Below, one piece after another: positions 1 through 7,299 of a stretch of DNA of 9,786 nucleotides. The notes below the pieces were generated by a model. That model had not been told where the DNA came from, did no database searches, and saw only the letters and a program-made list of their open reading frames with translations. Numbering within the stretch: position 1 is the stretch's first letter; each line of letters opens with the position of its first letter. The position numbers were made by a program, and so were the translations under genes. The DNA is from CAZAFL01 sp964484465 (GTDB taxonomy: Bacteria; Bacteroidota; Ignavibacteria; UBA10030; SZUA-254), in NCBI GenBank assembly GCA_964484465.1, contig CAZAFL010000054.1:1-9786 (forward strand). The letters are read 5' to 3'.

Positions 1-789
1 TGGAATCTTGTTTCACTTCCTGAACGTGTCACGGATCCGTCCCGCACAGCAGTTTTTCCTGCCTCTATCAGCACTCTTTACGAGTACAACGGCGGGTATA
101 TGTCGAAGGATTCTTTGAGCATCGGGAAAGGATACTGGATTAAGTTCCCCATGACACAGTGTTTCTCCTTCGAAGGAGAAAGCATATTTACTGATACAAT
201 CGCTGTAGCGCACGGATGGAATCTCGTTGGCTCGATCACATTTCCGGTTAGCGTAAGCAGTGTGGTATCGGATCCTCCGGGTATGGTAACCTCTGAGTTT
301 TTTGGCTATGCCAACGGTTACCACGCCGCATCCAGCATCGAGCCGGGAAAAGGATACTGGGTAAAAGTAAACCAAAGCGGTAAACTAATCCTTTCGTCAT
401 CCGGGGCTATAGCGCCGTCGGCGTACATCAGAATCGTTGCGAGTGCGGAGTTGCCGCCGACACCCCCCGAAGGGGAATTGAGTAGCACTCCGGCAGGGAG
501 ACCGACGGAGTATGCACTACATCAGAACTATCCTAACCCTTTTAATCCCACGACAAGTATCAATTATCAACTGCCGGCTGACAATTATGTAAGACTGAAA
601 ATTTACAATGTCCTCGGACAAGTAGTGGCGACACTTGTCGATGGAGTCCAGCCTGCGGGGTATCGGTTGGTTACGTGGGATGCCGGCAACGTTGCCAGCG
701 GTGTCTATTTCTATCGCCTGGAGGCAGTGAATGTCTCCGGTCCGACAAATTCCTTTATACAAATTAGAAAGATGGTACTCCTGAAATAA
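1..789 (+). CDS. T9SS-sorted secreted protein, C-terminal part
   Basis: The frame is open from base 1, so the true start lies upstream; 262 codons remain. Two tandem units of about 72-74 residues are visible. Each opens with WNLV (codons 1 and 73) and closes with a GKGYW(I/V)K motif (GKGYW at codons 42-46 and 116-120). A short Pro/Thr-rich linker follows. The last ~92 residues (from about codon 171) begin YALHQNYPNPFNPTT and contain a VYNVLGQ-like strand (IYNVLGQVV), GxYxVTWD-like and SGVYFYRLEA elements, ending KMVLLK. This is the type A sorting domain recognised by the type IX secretion system (TIGR04183 type), so the protein is exported to the periplasm and secreted or anchored at the cell surface, with the domain cleaved. 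The function of the passenger cannot be told from this end. Family knowledge places such proteins in Bacteroidota, Ignavibacteriota and relatives. Confidence 0.9.
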   Translation, partial: WNLVSLPERVTDPSRTAVFPASISTLYEYNGGYMSKDSLSIGKGYWIKFPMTQCFSFEGESIFTDTIAVAHGWNLVGSITFPVSVSSVVSDPPGMVTSEFFGYANGYHAASSIEPGKGYWVKVNQSGKLILSSSGAIAPSAYIRIVASAELPPTPPEGELSSTPAGRPTEYALHQNYPNPFNPTTSINYQLPADNYVRLKIYNVLGQVVATLVDGVQPAGYRLVTWDAGNVASGVYFYRLEAVNVSGPTNSFIQIRKMVLLK

Positions 790-803
790 ATTGGTGGATT
801 GTT

Positions 804-871
804 CAGGAAAATCCTGGCTGGTGTGTGTGCTCTTTCAGGGCACACGTTCATCGGTTGGGATTTTTTATTTT
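804..871 (+). terminator. weak candidate terminator after the T9SS gene
   Basis: Two small stem-loops follow the stop codon. One is CAGGA/TCCTG (804-816). The other is an 8-bp stem GTGTGCTC/GGGCACAC (825-845, one G-T pair) with a 5-nt loop. A T-rich run (861-871) begins about 15 nt after the second stem, which is too far for a textbook intrinsic terminator. Position between two separate transcription units supports the call; the geometry does not. Confidence 0.3.
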
Positions 872-894
872 ATGTGGCATTTCTTCCTTCATAC

Positions 895-923
895 TTGGCT
901 TTTTGATTCAAATCTCTTATTAT
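895..923 (+). promoter_or_regulatory. likely sigma70-type promoter for the dipeptidase gene
   Basis: TTGGCT (895-900) and TATTAT (918-923) are separated by 17 nt. The -10 matches five of six consensus positions, the -35 only three. Transcription would begin near 930, leaving a leader of about 30 nt that contains the AGAGGAAG ribosome site just before the ATG at 961. Inferred by eye; promoters in this phylum often differ from the E. coli consensus. Confidence 0.4.
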
Positions 924-960
924 TTCCTGAAGAGGTATTGACCATTATTATAGAGGAAGA

Positions 961-1677
961 ATGAGTAAGAAGTTGTTGTTAATAAGCAGTTCGAAAGTAG
1001 CCGGAAGGGGATTTCTCGATTGTTGCGAGAATGAGATACGGGGTATTCTCGACAAATGCTCGCGGGTATTGTTTATACCATACGCCAGGCCGGGCGGAAT
1101 TACATTCGATGCTTATGCAAGAATTGTGAGCGAGAAATTTCTGTCAATGAGATTCCACGTGGATTCGATCCATAATGCGGAAAACCCTGTTGCAGCAGTG
1201 AAAGAGGCAGAGGCAATATTTATCGGTGGTGGAAATACATTCCTGCTATTGAAGCAATTGTACGAATTCGATTTGCTGAAACACATCAGATCGAGAGTGG
1301 AAGAAGGAATACCGTATCTCGGGTCGAGTGCCGGATCAAATGTCGCTTGTCCGACAATTATGACAACGAACGATATGCCGATTGTCTACCCGCCATCGTT
1401 CAATGCCTTGAACCTCGTCCCTTTCCAGATCAATCCACACTACCTGGACCCCGACCCGAATTCCCGTCATCAGGGTGAAACAAGAGAAACCCGGATTAAA
1501 GAATATCTTTTTCATAATGATTGCCCCGTTGTGGGTTTAAGGGAAGGCGCTTTGCTTGAGATTACCGGCTCGAGTGTTGCGCTTAAGGGAATTGCAGGAA
1601 TGAAGTTGTTTGAAAATGGAAAGGAGCCCAGAGAATTTGAGGCAGGAGCTTCGCTTGATTTCCTCCTGACAGGATAA
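961..1677 (+). CDS. pepE: dipeptidase E-like peptidase (family S51)
   Basis: A 238-residue cytosolic protein, close to the ~229 residues of enterobacterial PepE. These are alpha-aspartyl dipeptidases that hydrolyse Asp-Xaa dipeptides. The nucleophile elbow is YLGSSAGSNVA with Ser123; Asp138 (TTND) and His160 (INPHYLD) stand at the same relative spacing as the Ser120/Asp135/His157 triad described for the Salmonella enzyme, shifted by three. GGGNT (89-93) is the conserved loop that helps form the oxyanion region. The N-terminus MSKKLLLISSS is a typical first beta strand with no signal peptide. An AGAGGAAG ribosome site lies immediately upstream of ATG. The gene stands alone, with 171 nt before it and 290 nt after it. 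Cyanophycinase is a relative in S51, but the length and triad context favour PepE. Confidence 0.88.
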   Translation: MSKKLLLISSSKVAGRGFLDCCENEIRGILDKCSRVLFIPYARPGGITFDAYARIVSEKFLSMRFHVDSIHNAENPVAAVKEAEAIFIGGGNTFLLLKQLYEFDLLKHIRSRVEEGIPYLGSSAGSNVACPTIMTTNDMPIVYPPSFNALNLVPFQINPHYLDPDPNSRHQGETRETRIKEYLFHNDCPVVGLREGALLEITGSSVALKGIAGMKLFENGKEPREFEAGASLDFLLTG

Positions 1678-1967
1678 CATCGTAAGTTTTCCATCCAAAA
1701 TATGATTGCCTTCGGATTTCCCTTGATGTTTTCTGTTGCTGAGAATTCAGGAACGAGCCGGCAAAGAATCAATTGCCTTACCGCGCGGATTCATGTCTTT
1801 GTCTGATAATACAGTCCTCCCATCGCATTGTTCTTGTTATTTCATATTTTCATTGTTAAATACGTTTGCTGAGTAATGATTCTCAGACCCGCTTATGAAC
1901 GGGCAACGGTTCGAAGGGGGTACAGGTTTAAGGATCTTTCCGATTGATAAATTTCTCTGGAGCAACC
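1678..1967 (+). other. intergenic region, 290 nt, no gene seen
   Basis: No convincing reading frame on either strand. Its second half holds a possible promoter (listed separately). Downstream of that are two small stem-loops: CTGAG/CTCAG (1869-1886, 8-nt loop) and CCCG/CGGG (1888-1903, 8-nt loop). They would lie in the leader of the cytochrome mRNA, but are too short for a confident regulatory call. Confidence 0.5.
1834..1868 (+). promoter_or_regulatory. candidate promoter upstream of the cytochrome c gene
   Basis: Two overlapping readings are possible. TTGTTA (1834-1839), 17 nt, TAAATA (1857-1862) resembles a sigma70 promoter. TACGTTTG (1861-1868) exactly fits the Bacteroidota -7 element TAnnTTTG, with TTG at 1834-1836 as a -33 element, though the 24-nt spacer is at or beyond the long end. 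Either would give a leader of roughly 95 nt. Confidence 0.35.
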
Positions 1968-2444
1968 ATGAAACACTCACTTTTTAACTGTGTTGGCTTT
2001 GTCGGCGTAGTCTTCTGTTATCTCCTGTTCAGTTCAAATACTACATTTTCATTTCATCAATCAGCGGAAGATTCACTCGATGTCGAGAGGCGGAAGTTCA
2101 TCGTTGGAGTACTTGATTCAATAAAAGGGAAAGAAACAATTGCTGCCGATTCAGTATTCCATAATATCAAAACATTCGATGCTTCGCAACGACTTCCTGT
2201 GCGCCACTTTCTTGCGGTCATGAATTATTGGGGCGAAGCTCTTGGCGTCAGCTGCACATATTGTCACAATACCAATAATTGGGCATCAGATGATCTGCGA
2301 ACAAAACGAATAGCCCGGGATATGTACCGCATGCGCAGCACCATAAATGAAGAAATACTCTCGAAGATTAATGATTTAAAATCAAAGCCGGCGAGAATTA
2401 ACTGCGGTACTTGCCATAACGGTCAACCGATCCCTAAACGCTAG
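1968..2444 (+). CDS. exported diheme cytochrome c, reaction-centre cytochrome subunit type
   Basis: 158 residues from ATG 1968. That start is chosen over an in-frame TTG at 1944 because GGAG at 1959-1962 is spaced 5 nt from it and a signal sequence begins there. Residues 1-29 form a short basic then hydrophobic segment for Sec export. Two covalent haem sites are visible: CTYCH (96-100) and CGTCH (146-150). Met85 in the helix before the first site, and Met119/Met122 in ARDMYRM before the second, are plausible sixth ligands. The pattern F..I..F, LGVSC.YCH, SDD, K..AR.M..M...IN, CGTCHNG matches half of the tetrahaem subunit of photosynthetic reaction centres (PF02276). Such short diheme versions occur widely in non-phototrophs, so a periplasmic electron-carrier role is inferred and phototrophy is not implied. 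The redox partner is unknown; no oxidoreductase gene is adjacent. Confidence 0.85.
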   Translation: MKHSLFNCVGFVGVVFCYLLFSSNTTFSFHQSAEDSLDVERRKFIVGVLDSIKGKETIAADSVFHNIKTFDASQRLPVRHFLAVMNYWGEALGVSCTYCHNTNNWASDDLRTKRIARDMYRMRSTINEEILSKINDLKSKPARINCGTCHNGQPIPKR

Positions 2445-2646
2445 CGAAGTGTACTTGGGGGGTGTGCATGATTGTATGAGAGGAGTTAGTTCAAACTTAC
2501 ACTGAGTACACGTAGAAATTACCATTCTTTGCGGTCTCGGTTCGTCTCGTCTTGCAGACTGCGTGAGAAAATCCACATTTTTCATTAAATTCCCCGTAAT
2601 CCTTTTCCCCATACCTTACGTCTTATTACCAAGAAACGGAGACTGA

Positions 2647-3234
2647 GTGACCGATGAAACGTTGCTGATCGATCGTGCCCGGAACGGCGACATGGAGGCT
2701 TTCCATGAACTCGTCGAGCGCTCGAAGATCATGACATACCGGACCGCATACGATCTGACCGGCAACCGGCACGACGCAGAAGATCTTTCTCAGGAAGCGT
2801 ATGTCAGGGCGTTCAGAGCGTTGAGCCGTTTCCGTGGAGATTCAAAATGGAGTACATGGATGTACCGCATCATCGTCAATATTGCTCAGGACCGTTGGCG
2901 GAAAGAGGTGAAGCATAAAATGGAGTACACAGACAACATTGAAAGCAGAAGTGAAATGAGCTTTGAAGCAAACGAGAATAACCATCCCGGGCCCGACCGG
3001 CATGCGGCAAGTTCAGTCATTCAGAAGCATATCGACCTCGCTCTGGAGTCGCTAAGCCCGAATGAACGCACAGTGTTTGTACTTCGACATTACAATCATC
3101 TGAAGATCAATGAAATCGCAGAAGTAATGAAGCTCGCGGAAGGGACAGTGAAATCTTACCTCTTTCGCGCAATCAAGACGTTGCAGAAAGAACTGGCATT
3201 TTATAAGCCTGAACTCGGACTTGAGGAGAAGTGA
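2647..3234 (+). CDS. ECF (sigma70 family) RNA polymerase sigma factor
   Basis: 195 residues, normal for an extracytoplasmic-function sigma factor with only regions 2 and 4. Region 2 spans about 20-88, with DAEDLSQEAYVRAF (43-56) contacting core polymerase and the STWMYRIIVN segment (69-78) melting and reading the -10. An acidic, variable linker follows. Region 4 spans about 126-180 and includes LSPNERTVFVLRHY and the helix-turn-helix INEIAEVMKLAEGTVKSYLFRA that reads the -35. The start is GTG, with GGAG (2638-2641) 5 nt upstream; the nearby ATG at 2654 is out of frame. The stop overlaps the next start (TGATG), so translation is probably coupled to the anti-sigma gene at a fixed ratio. The signal it answers and its regulon cannot be read here; autoregulation is usual for this class. 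Confidence 0.93.
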   Translation: MTDETLLIDRARNGDMEAFHELVERSKIMTYRTAYDLTGNRHDAEDLSQEAYVRAFRALSRFRGDSKWSTWMYRIIVNIAQDRWRKEVKHKMEYTDNIESRSEMSFEANENNHPGPDRHAASSVIQKHIDLALESLSPNERTVFVLRHYNHLKINEIAEVMKLAEGTVKSYLFRAIKTLQKELAFYKPELGLEEK

Positions 3235-4049
3235 TGAAGACGTGCGAAAAATACCGGCAGCAATTTGTTGATGCGTTGTACAACGAGCTGATTCATGATT
3301 CAAAGCGCGACTTCGATGAGCATCTTGCCGGCTGTCCGGAGTGCTCATCGGAATTCGAACAACTCCGGTCGGCTCTCAGCACGATGGACAAGCGCGTCAG
3401 AACTGAACCGAATGAAGCAGATTGGAAACGATTCTGGAATGAGCTGCAGCCAAACCTAACGCCGGCAGAGCGCAAGAGCTCTCTGCTCAAAATTATTTCC
3501 TGGAAACCAATACATCTTCCCGCGTGGGGTTATGCTATCGCTGCGGTGCTTATCCTTGTCTTCGGTATTTACGTCGGCAGGAATTATTTCACATCAAATC
3601 AAACCATAACTCGTGCCGGTTCGACAACGGCGAGTGTCGTTCAAGCAGACGCAACGGATTCAACTACTGCCGAAGCTCTCGCGTATCTCGAGCGCTCACG
3701 CAACCTGCTCATCGGACTCAATAATCTCGACCCGGAACATCACGCTATGGTCGACATCGGACACAGTCAGCAAATTTCACGAACTCTGATTGATCAGGGG
3801 AACGTTCTGACGGCCTCCCTCAATAAACCGGATCAACAGCTGTTGCGCGAACTCATCAGGGATTTGGGAGTAATTTTGCTCCAGCTCTCGAATGTCGAAG
3901 TGAGGCCCGGAGTGCCGGCGCTTGAATTCGTCCAAAAGGGAATCGATAAGAAATCAATCCTTCTTAAAATAAACGTCGAAGAAATGAAGGCGGCTTCACG
4001 TAAAGCAGTAAAAGCGCGTTCTGAAAACAAGACTACTCAACATCTTTAA
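3234..4049 (+). CDS. membrane anti-sigma factor with zinc-binding (zf-HC2/ZAS) motif
   Basis: 271 residues from ATG 3234, which overlaps the sigma stop by one base. A GTG one codon earlier is possible, but GAGGAG (3223-3228) is better spaced for the ATG. The N-terminal cytoplasmic part carries the H30-x3-C34-x2-C37 motif (HLAGCPEC) of zinc-type anti-sigma domains, which bind region 2 and 4 of the cognate sigma. One transmembrane helix is visible at about residues 97-115 (AWGYAIAAVLILVFGIYVG). The remaining ~150 residues would be periplasmic; they are helical in character and end in a Lys/Arg-rich tail. It holds the upstream sigma factor at the membrane until an envelope signal releases it. 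I recognise no domain in the periplasmic part. Co-transcription with two exported HEAT-repeat proteins suggests, but does not show, that these act on or with its outer domain. Confidence 0.88.
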   Translation: MKTCEKYRQQFVDALYNELIHDSKRDFDEHLAGCPECSSEFEQLRSALSTMDKRVRTEPNEADWKRFWNELQPNLTPAERKSSLLKIISWKPIHLPAWGYAIAAVLILVFGIYVGRNYFTSNQTITRAGSTTASVVQADATDSTTAEALAYLERSRNLLIGLNNLDPEHHAMVDIGHSQQISRTLIDQGNVLTASLNKPDQQLLRELIRDLGVILLQLSNVEVRPGVPALEFVQKGIDKKSILLKINVEEMKAASRKAVKARSENKTTQHL

Positions 4050-4065
4050 TCTTAGGAGAAACATC

Positions 4066-5658
4066 ATGAAATCGACAAAGGCGGGTAAGTTCCAGTTGCT
4101 GGTCGGGATTGTACTTACGACAATTCTTCTCTATCCGACTGTTTTTGCACAAGAGACGGCAGCGAAAGCGTATGAAAAGGGATACGGATACATTCTCGAT
4201 GAAAAGTGGAAGGAGGCGCAGCAGTCTTTTACTGACTTCATCGATAAATATTCCAAGAGCAATCTCGTCGACGCGTCGCACTACTGGTTGTGTTACACGA
4301 AAGACAAACTCGGAGACAACGATGAGCAGGTGTTTGAGTGCTACCGGACATTTGTCAAGGACTTTCCGAAAAGCAAGTGGGTGAAAGACGCACAGGCAAA
4401 CATGGTGAAGCTTGCGAGCCGGTTGAGCAGCGAAGGCAAGCCGGAATACGAAGCGTTACTCAAGGGCATGAAAAACGGCGATGAGGACGAGGATATCAAG
4501 CTTGCCGCGCTCTACGCGCTCGCGAATATGGGGAGCGAGAAAGCAGTCCCGACAGTCATCGCGATGTACGACCAGATCAAGAGCGACAAGCTGCGAAGCA
4601 AAGTAGTGTACGTGCTCGGAAATTTCAACACGCCGGAAAGCAGAAAGAAGCTGGAAGAAGTCGCTCTGAAGGATTATAGTCCGAAGGTAAGGAGAGACGC
4701 GGTCTATGCACTTGGCAATAATGATAGTCCTGAAGTCATTGAAATGTTGAAGAGTATCGTACGGTCTAAAGCCGAGCACGAAGTACGCAAGGCGGCGCTC
4801 TACACGCTCGGGAATCATGCAAGCGATAAATCTTCCATTGTCCCGTTCCTCGGGGAGGTTGCGCGCACCGACGCGGACCTTGATCTGGCAAAGGCAGCGG
4901 CGTATTCCATCGGGAACGGGTCTTCAAGCGAGGCTGCTGCCACTGAACTCCGTAGAATTCTGAAAGAATCCAAGTCGACTGAAGTCCGCAAGGCCGCCTT
5001 GTCGACGCTTGGCAATATGCGCGACGGCGAATCGATCGCCACAATTCAGGAAGCGGCGCTTTCGAGTGACGACAACGAACTGCGCAGAGCAGCGGTGTAC
5101 GCCTTGGGCAGCATTCACGAACCCGAAGCATTTGCTGCGCTCGAAAAAATCGCCGCGACGAGCACAAACGAGAAAGTACAGGAAGCCGCAATCTACAGTA
5201 TGGGAAATATCGGCAGCGAGGAGGCAAAAAAATTCCTCTACGAGACCGCGGTGTCGAACACCAACGACCGCATCGCGAAGAGCGCGCTCTTCGCGCTTGG
5301 CAATGCCACACACGAGCACGGCTCCAGGCTCATGCTCGATATTGTGCGCAACGCGAAGAGTCCGGTTGTCCGGAAACAGGCACTTTATCAGATCGGTAAC
5401 AATAGCAATGACCCTGAAGCGATCAAAACAATCGTTGCGATAGCCAAAGAATCTTCGGATCCGGAAATCCAGATGACTGCAATTCAGGCATTGGGGAATA
5501 CCAACAATGATGAAGCAGTTCCCGTGCTTGCCGAGTTTGCGAAAAGCGGAGCAAACAAACGCGTGCGGAGCGCGGCTGTCTCTTCATTAGGCCGCATCGG
5601 CACAGATAAAGCCAAGAACGCGCTCATGGATATACTCGGAATGAAAGAAAAGGAGTGA
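4066..5658 (+). CDS. exported TPR plus 12-HEAT-repeat protein
   Basis: 530 residues; ATG has AGGAG (4054-4058) 7 nt upstream and follows the anti-sigma stop by 16 nt. Residues 1-28 are a Sec signal peptide with a VFA|Q cleavage site. Residues ~30-120 contain TPR-like helices (YEKGYGYILDEKWKEAQQSF, then ADFIDKYS- and TFVKDFPKS-type ends) resembling the tol-pal/BamD TPR style. From ~140 to the end are twelve HEAT-like helical pairs of about 30 residues, each with a core like V(R/A)xxAlYALGN, for example VRRDAVYALGNNDS and VRKAALYTLGNHAS. The Asn after LG is present in nine or so of them and would make a ladder along the solenoid. Function is scaffold or binding surface, no catalytic motif. Its place behind a sigma/anti-sigma pair argues for a periplasmic partner of that signalling unit. 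PBS-lyase-type HEAT sequences are similar, but no bilin biosynthesis context is present. Confidence 0.88.
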   Translation: MKSTKAGKFQLLVGIVLTTILLYPTVFAQETAAKAYEKGYGYILDEKWKEAQQSFTDFIDKYSKSNLVDASHYWLCYTKDKLGDNDEQVFECYRTFVKDFPKSKWVKDAQANMVKLASRLSSEGKPEYEALLKGMKNGDEDEDIKLAALYALANMGSEKAVPTVIAMYDQIKSDKLRSKVVYVLGNFNTPESRKKLEEVALKDYSPKVRRDAVYALGNNDSPEVIEMLKSIVRSKAEHEVRKAALYTLGNHASDKSSIVPFLGEVARTDADLDLAKAAAYSIGNGSSSEAAATELRRILKESKSTEVRKAALSTLGNMRDGESIATIQEAALSSDDNELRRAAVYALGSIHEPEAFAALEKIAATSTNEKVQEAAIYSMGNIGSEEAKKFLYETAVSNTNDRIAKSALFALGNATHEHGSRLMLDIVRNAKSPVVRKQALYQIGNNSNDPEAIKTIVAIAKESSDPEIQMTAIQALGNTNNDEAVPVLAEFAKSGANKRVRSAAVSSLGRIGTDKAKNALMDILGMKEKE

Positions 5659-5662
5659 ACCA

Positions 5663-6777
5663 ATGAAACCGCTCTCGCATTACCTGCTCGTTAGCTCAAT
5701 TGTGTTAACGTTGGGATGCTTCGGGTCAGCGACATCCCAGGTCGTGAATCTTTCTGCCGATACGTCTGCAACGCTCGCCGACCGCTGGAAGGCAGCACAC
5801 AGCCAATCGGAGAAACGCAACTATGACAAAGGGTATTGGATCGGGTATAGTATCCGGAAGATCATGGGCGAGCATTCGTTTATCGGCAATTACTCGACGG
5901 AGCCCGAAAGAAACAGGCCTACATTGCAGGAACTTATCACGGGAATGCACCAGGAATATGATGGAGAGTCACTCGACAGAAAGACAGATTTCGATGACGA
6001 GGGGAACGAAAAGGTAATGGTCACGAAAGAAGTAGGAATCCTCTTTCATTTCGACAGTCCGCGAACTGAAACATTTGATAACCTCAAAGTGAGCAATCTT
6101 TCTCTCCGCGTGGACCTCGATGGAGACCCGCTCGTCTGGATCGGTTCCGCACATCAACCAGAAAGCATCGCGTTTCTTGTTTCATTATACGACAACGCCG
6201 GTACACGGAGGGCAAAAAAGGAAATTGTGACGGCAGTCGGACTTCACAACGAATCTGAGCAAGCGTTTTCCTTCCTGAAGAAAATCCTTTTCAGTGAAGA
6301 ACACTACGAAATCCGCGGACAGGCGGCGTTCTGGCTTGGTCAGACAAACAACGAGGAAGCGGAGAAAATTCTTTTCGAAGCGACAAAACATGACGCGTCG
6401 TCTGAAGTGAGGGACAAGACGATTTTCGCGCTCAGTCAAATGAAAATTGAATCGGCAACCGAAGGACTTATCACACTGGCAAAAACTCACCCGGACACCG
6501 ACACGCGGAAGAAAGCGATCTTCTGGCTCGGACAAAAAGCATCGAACAAAGCGGTGGCGACACTCAAGGATGTCGTGTATAGCGACGAAAATACAGCAGT
6601 TCAAAAGAGCGCTCTCTTTGCTCTCGCCCAGCTTCGGGATGGGAGCGGAGTGGATGACCTCATTGCGATTGCCAAAAATCATCCCAATCCCAAATTACGG
6701 AAGGATGCGATTTTCTGGCTCGGGCAGAGCGAAAACCCGAAAGCACTGGATGCGATTATCGATATTGTGCGCAAGTA
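5663..6777 (+). CDS. second exported HEAT-repeat protein, 3' end lost in the assembly gap
   Basis: 371 codons are readable, then codon 372 is 'TAN' at the first N: a stop (TAA/TAG) or Tyr. The ribosome site AAAGGAG (5649-5655) lies inside the end of the preceding gene, 4 nt separates the two genes, and the four-gene operon is continuous. Residues 1-25 are an export signal; either ATS|Q cleavage or a non-canonical lipobox (TLGC, Cys19) is possible. Residues ~30-190 are an unrecognised domain with a GYWIGYSI segment and acidic stretches. Residues ~195-371 hold six HEAT-like pairs. From the second on, FWLGQ (three times) alternates with F(A)L(S/A)Q, so Gln replaces the LGN asparagine of the upstream protein. 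The two probably arose from a common solenoid and may work as a pair in the periplasm. Confidence 0.82.
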
Positions 6778-6877
6778 NNNNNNNNNNNNNNNNNNNNNNN
6801 NNNNNNNNNNNNNNNNNNNNNNNNNNNNNNNNNNNNNNNNNNNNNNNNNNNNNNNNNNNNNNNNNNNNNNNNNNNNN
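6778..6877. other. assembly gap (100 Ns)
   Basis: Exactly 100 undetermined bases, the conventional placeholder for a scaffold join of unknown size. Gene order and distance across it are not established by the sequence. Any protein read through it, joining the HEAT gene to the acyltransferase fragment, is an artefact. Confidence 0.98.
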
Positions 6878-6946
6878 AAAAAAATGAAGTACATTCCTCT
6901 GGCACAGAATCACGCGAAGAAAAGACCATTAAAGGACGCCACCACA

Positions 6947-7198
6947 ATGCCAGAAGAAACCATTCCCCAATCCCGCAGCAAATCGATCGACCTGATCCGC
7001 GGTGCGGTCATGATTTTAATGGTAATAGATCACGTACGAGTGTATGCCGGTATACCCTCCGGTGGTCCAACCCCTGGAGTTTTTTTTACCCGCTGGGTAA
7101 CTCATTTTTGTGCCCCTGCTTTTTTCTTTCTCGCGGGAACAAGCACTTTTTTCTACTCCCGTAGGCGTACCGACCTCTACCGCCACTTATTCGTTCGC
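6947..7198 (+). repeat. direct repeat, left copy (acyltransferase 5' end)
   Basis: 252-nt segment about 89% identical to 8509-8760 in the same orientation, beginning at the start codon of each copy. The two copies bracket the Fic/HTH gene pair. No gaps are needed in the alignment; the flanks on both sides show no clear similarity. Confidence 0.88.
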
Positions 7199-7249
7199 GC
7201 GGGGGGTTTGTGGTTCGCCATTAGTGTGGACCTTAGGAGGAAAACATAA
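6947..7249 (+). pseudogene. truncated membrane acyltransferase (DUF1624/HGSNAT type), N-terminal remnant
   Basis: ATG 6947 is preceded by AAAGGA (6931-6936), as in an active gene. The first 84 codons parallel the N-terminus of the full-length gene at 8509: SIDLIRGAVMILM, IDHVRV, GIPSGGPTPGVFFTRW and HFCAPAFFFLAGTS are shared. By hand count, 224 of 252 nt match (89%) and 70 of 84 residues. Identity then stops abruptly, and the frame ends after 16 unrelated codons at TAA 7247-7249, leaving 100 of ~396 residues. This would give only the first two membrane helices, so no enzyme is expected. Replacement codon changes (14) outnumber synonymous ones (9), as expected for a copy under weak constraint. 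The broken end abuts the Fic/HTH module. Confidence 0.8.
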
Positions 7250-7270
7250 GGTTATACACTAATTTTTTTC

Positions 7271-7299
7271 TTGCATTTATTCTAGTATATCCGTATATT
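7271..7299 (+). promoter_or_regulatory. likely promoter of the HTH/Fic gene pair
   Basis: TTGCAT (7271-7276), 17 nt, TATATT (7294-7299): a good sigma70-like match in AT-rich DNA, the only such stretch between the truncated gene and the HTH gene. Transcription would start near 7306, giving a leader of about 20 nt that still contains AAGGA (7313-7317) 9 nt before the ATG at 7327. Confidence 0.5.

Noticed and set aside
2449..2511. Inverted repeat GTGTACT/AGTACAC downstream of the cytochrome gene
   Set aside because: Seven-base arms separated by 49 nt with competing pairings and no T run; easily expected by chance.
2445..2646. Search for an autoregulated ECF promoter before the sigma gene
   Set aside because: CGTC-like words (for example near 2619) lack a convincing GGAAC-type partner at 16-17 nt. 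No promoter could be assigned by eye.
4766..5311. 181-codon open frame on the minus strand inside the first HEAT gene
   Set aside because: Shadow of a GC-biased repeat-coding gene: Arg/Cys-rich, no family resemblance, no ribosome site. The + strand gene is clearly real. The same applies to the minus-strand frame at 6185-6682.
5663..7249. One long reading frame joining the second HEAT protein to the acyltransferase fragment
   Set aside because: It exists only because the Ns are read as codons. The two sides have unrelated families, the fragment has its own ATG and ribosome site, and the gap size is arbitrary.
7230..7269. ACCTTA/TAAGGT stem (7230-7235 with 7247-7252) followed by a 7-T run, as a terminator between the stump and the module
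   Set aside because: The stem is only 6 bp with an 11-nt loop, and the T run starts 10 nt after it, so the geometry is poor.
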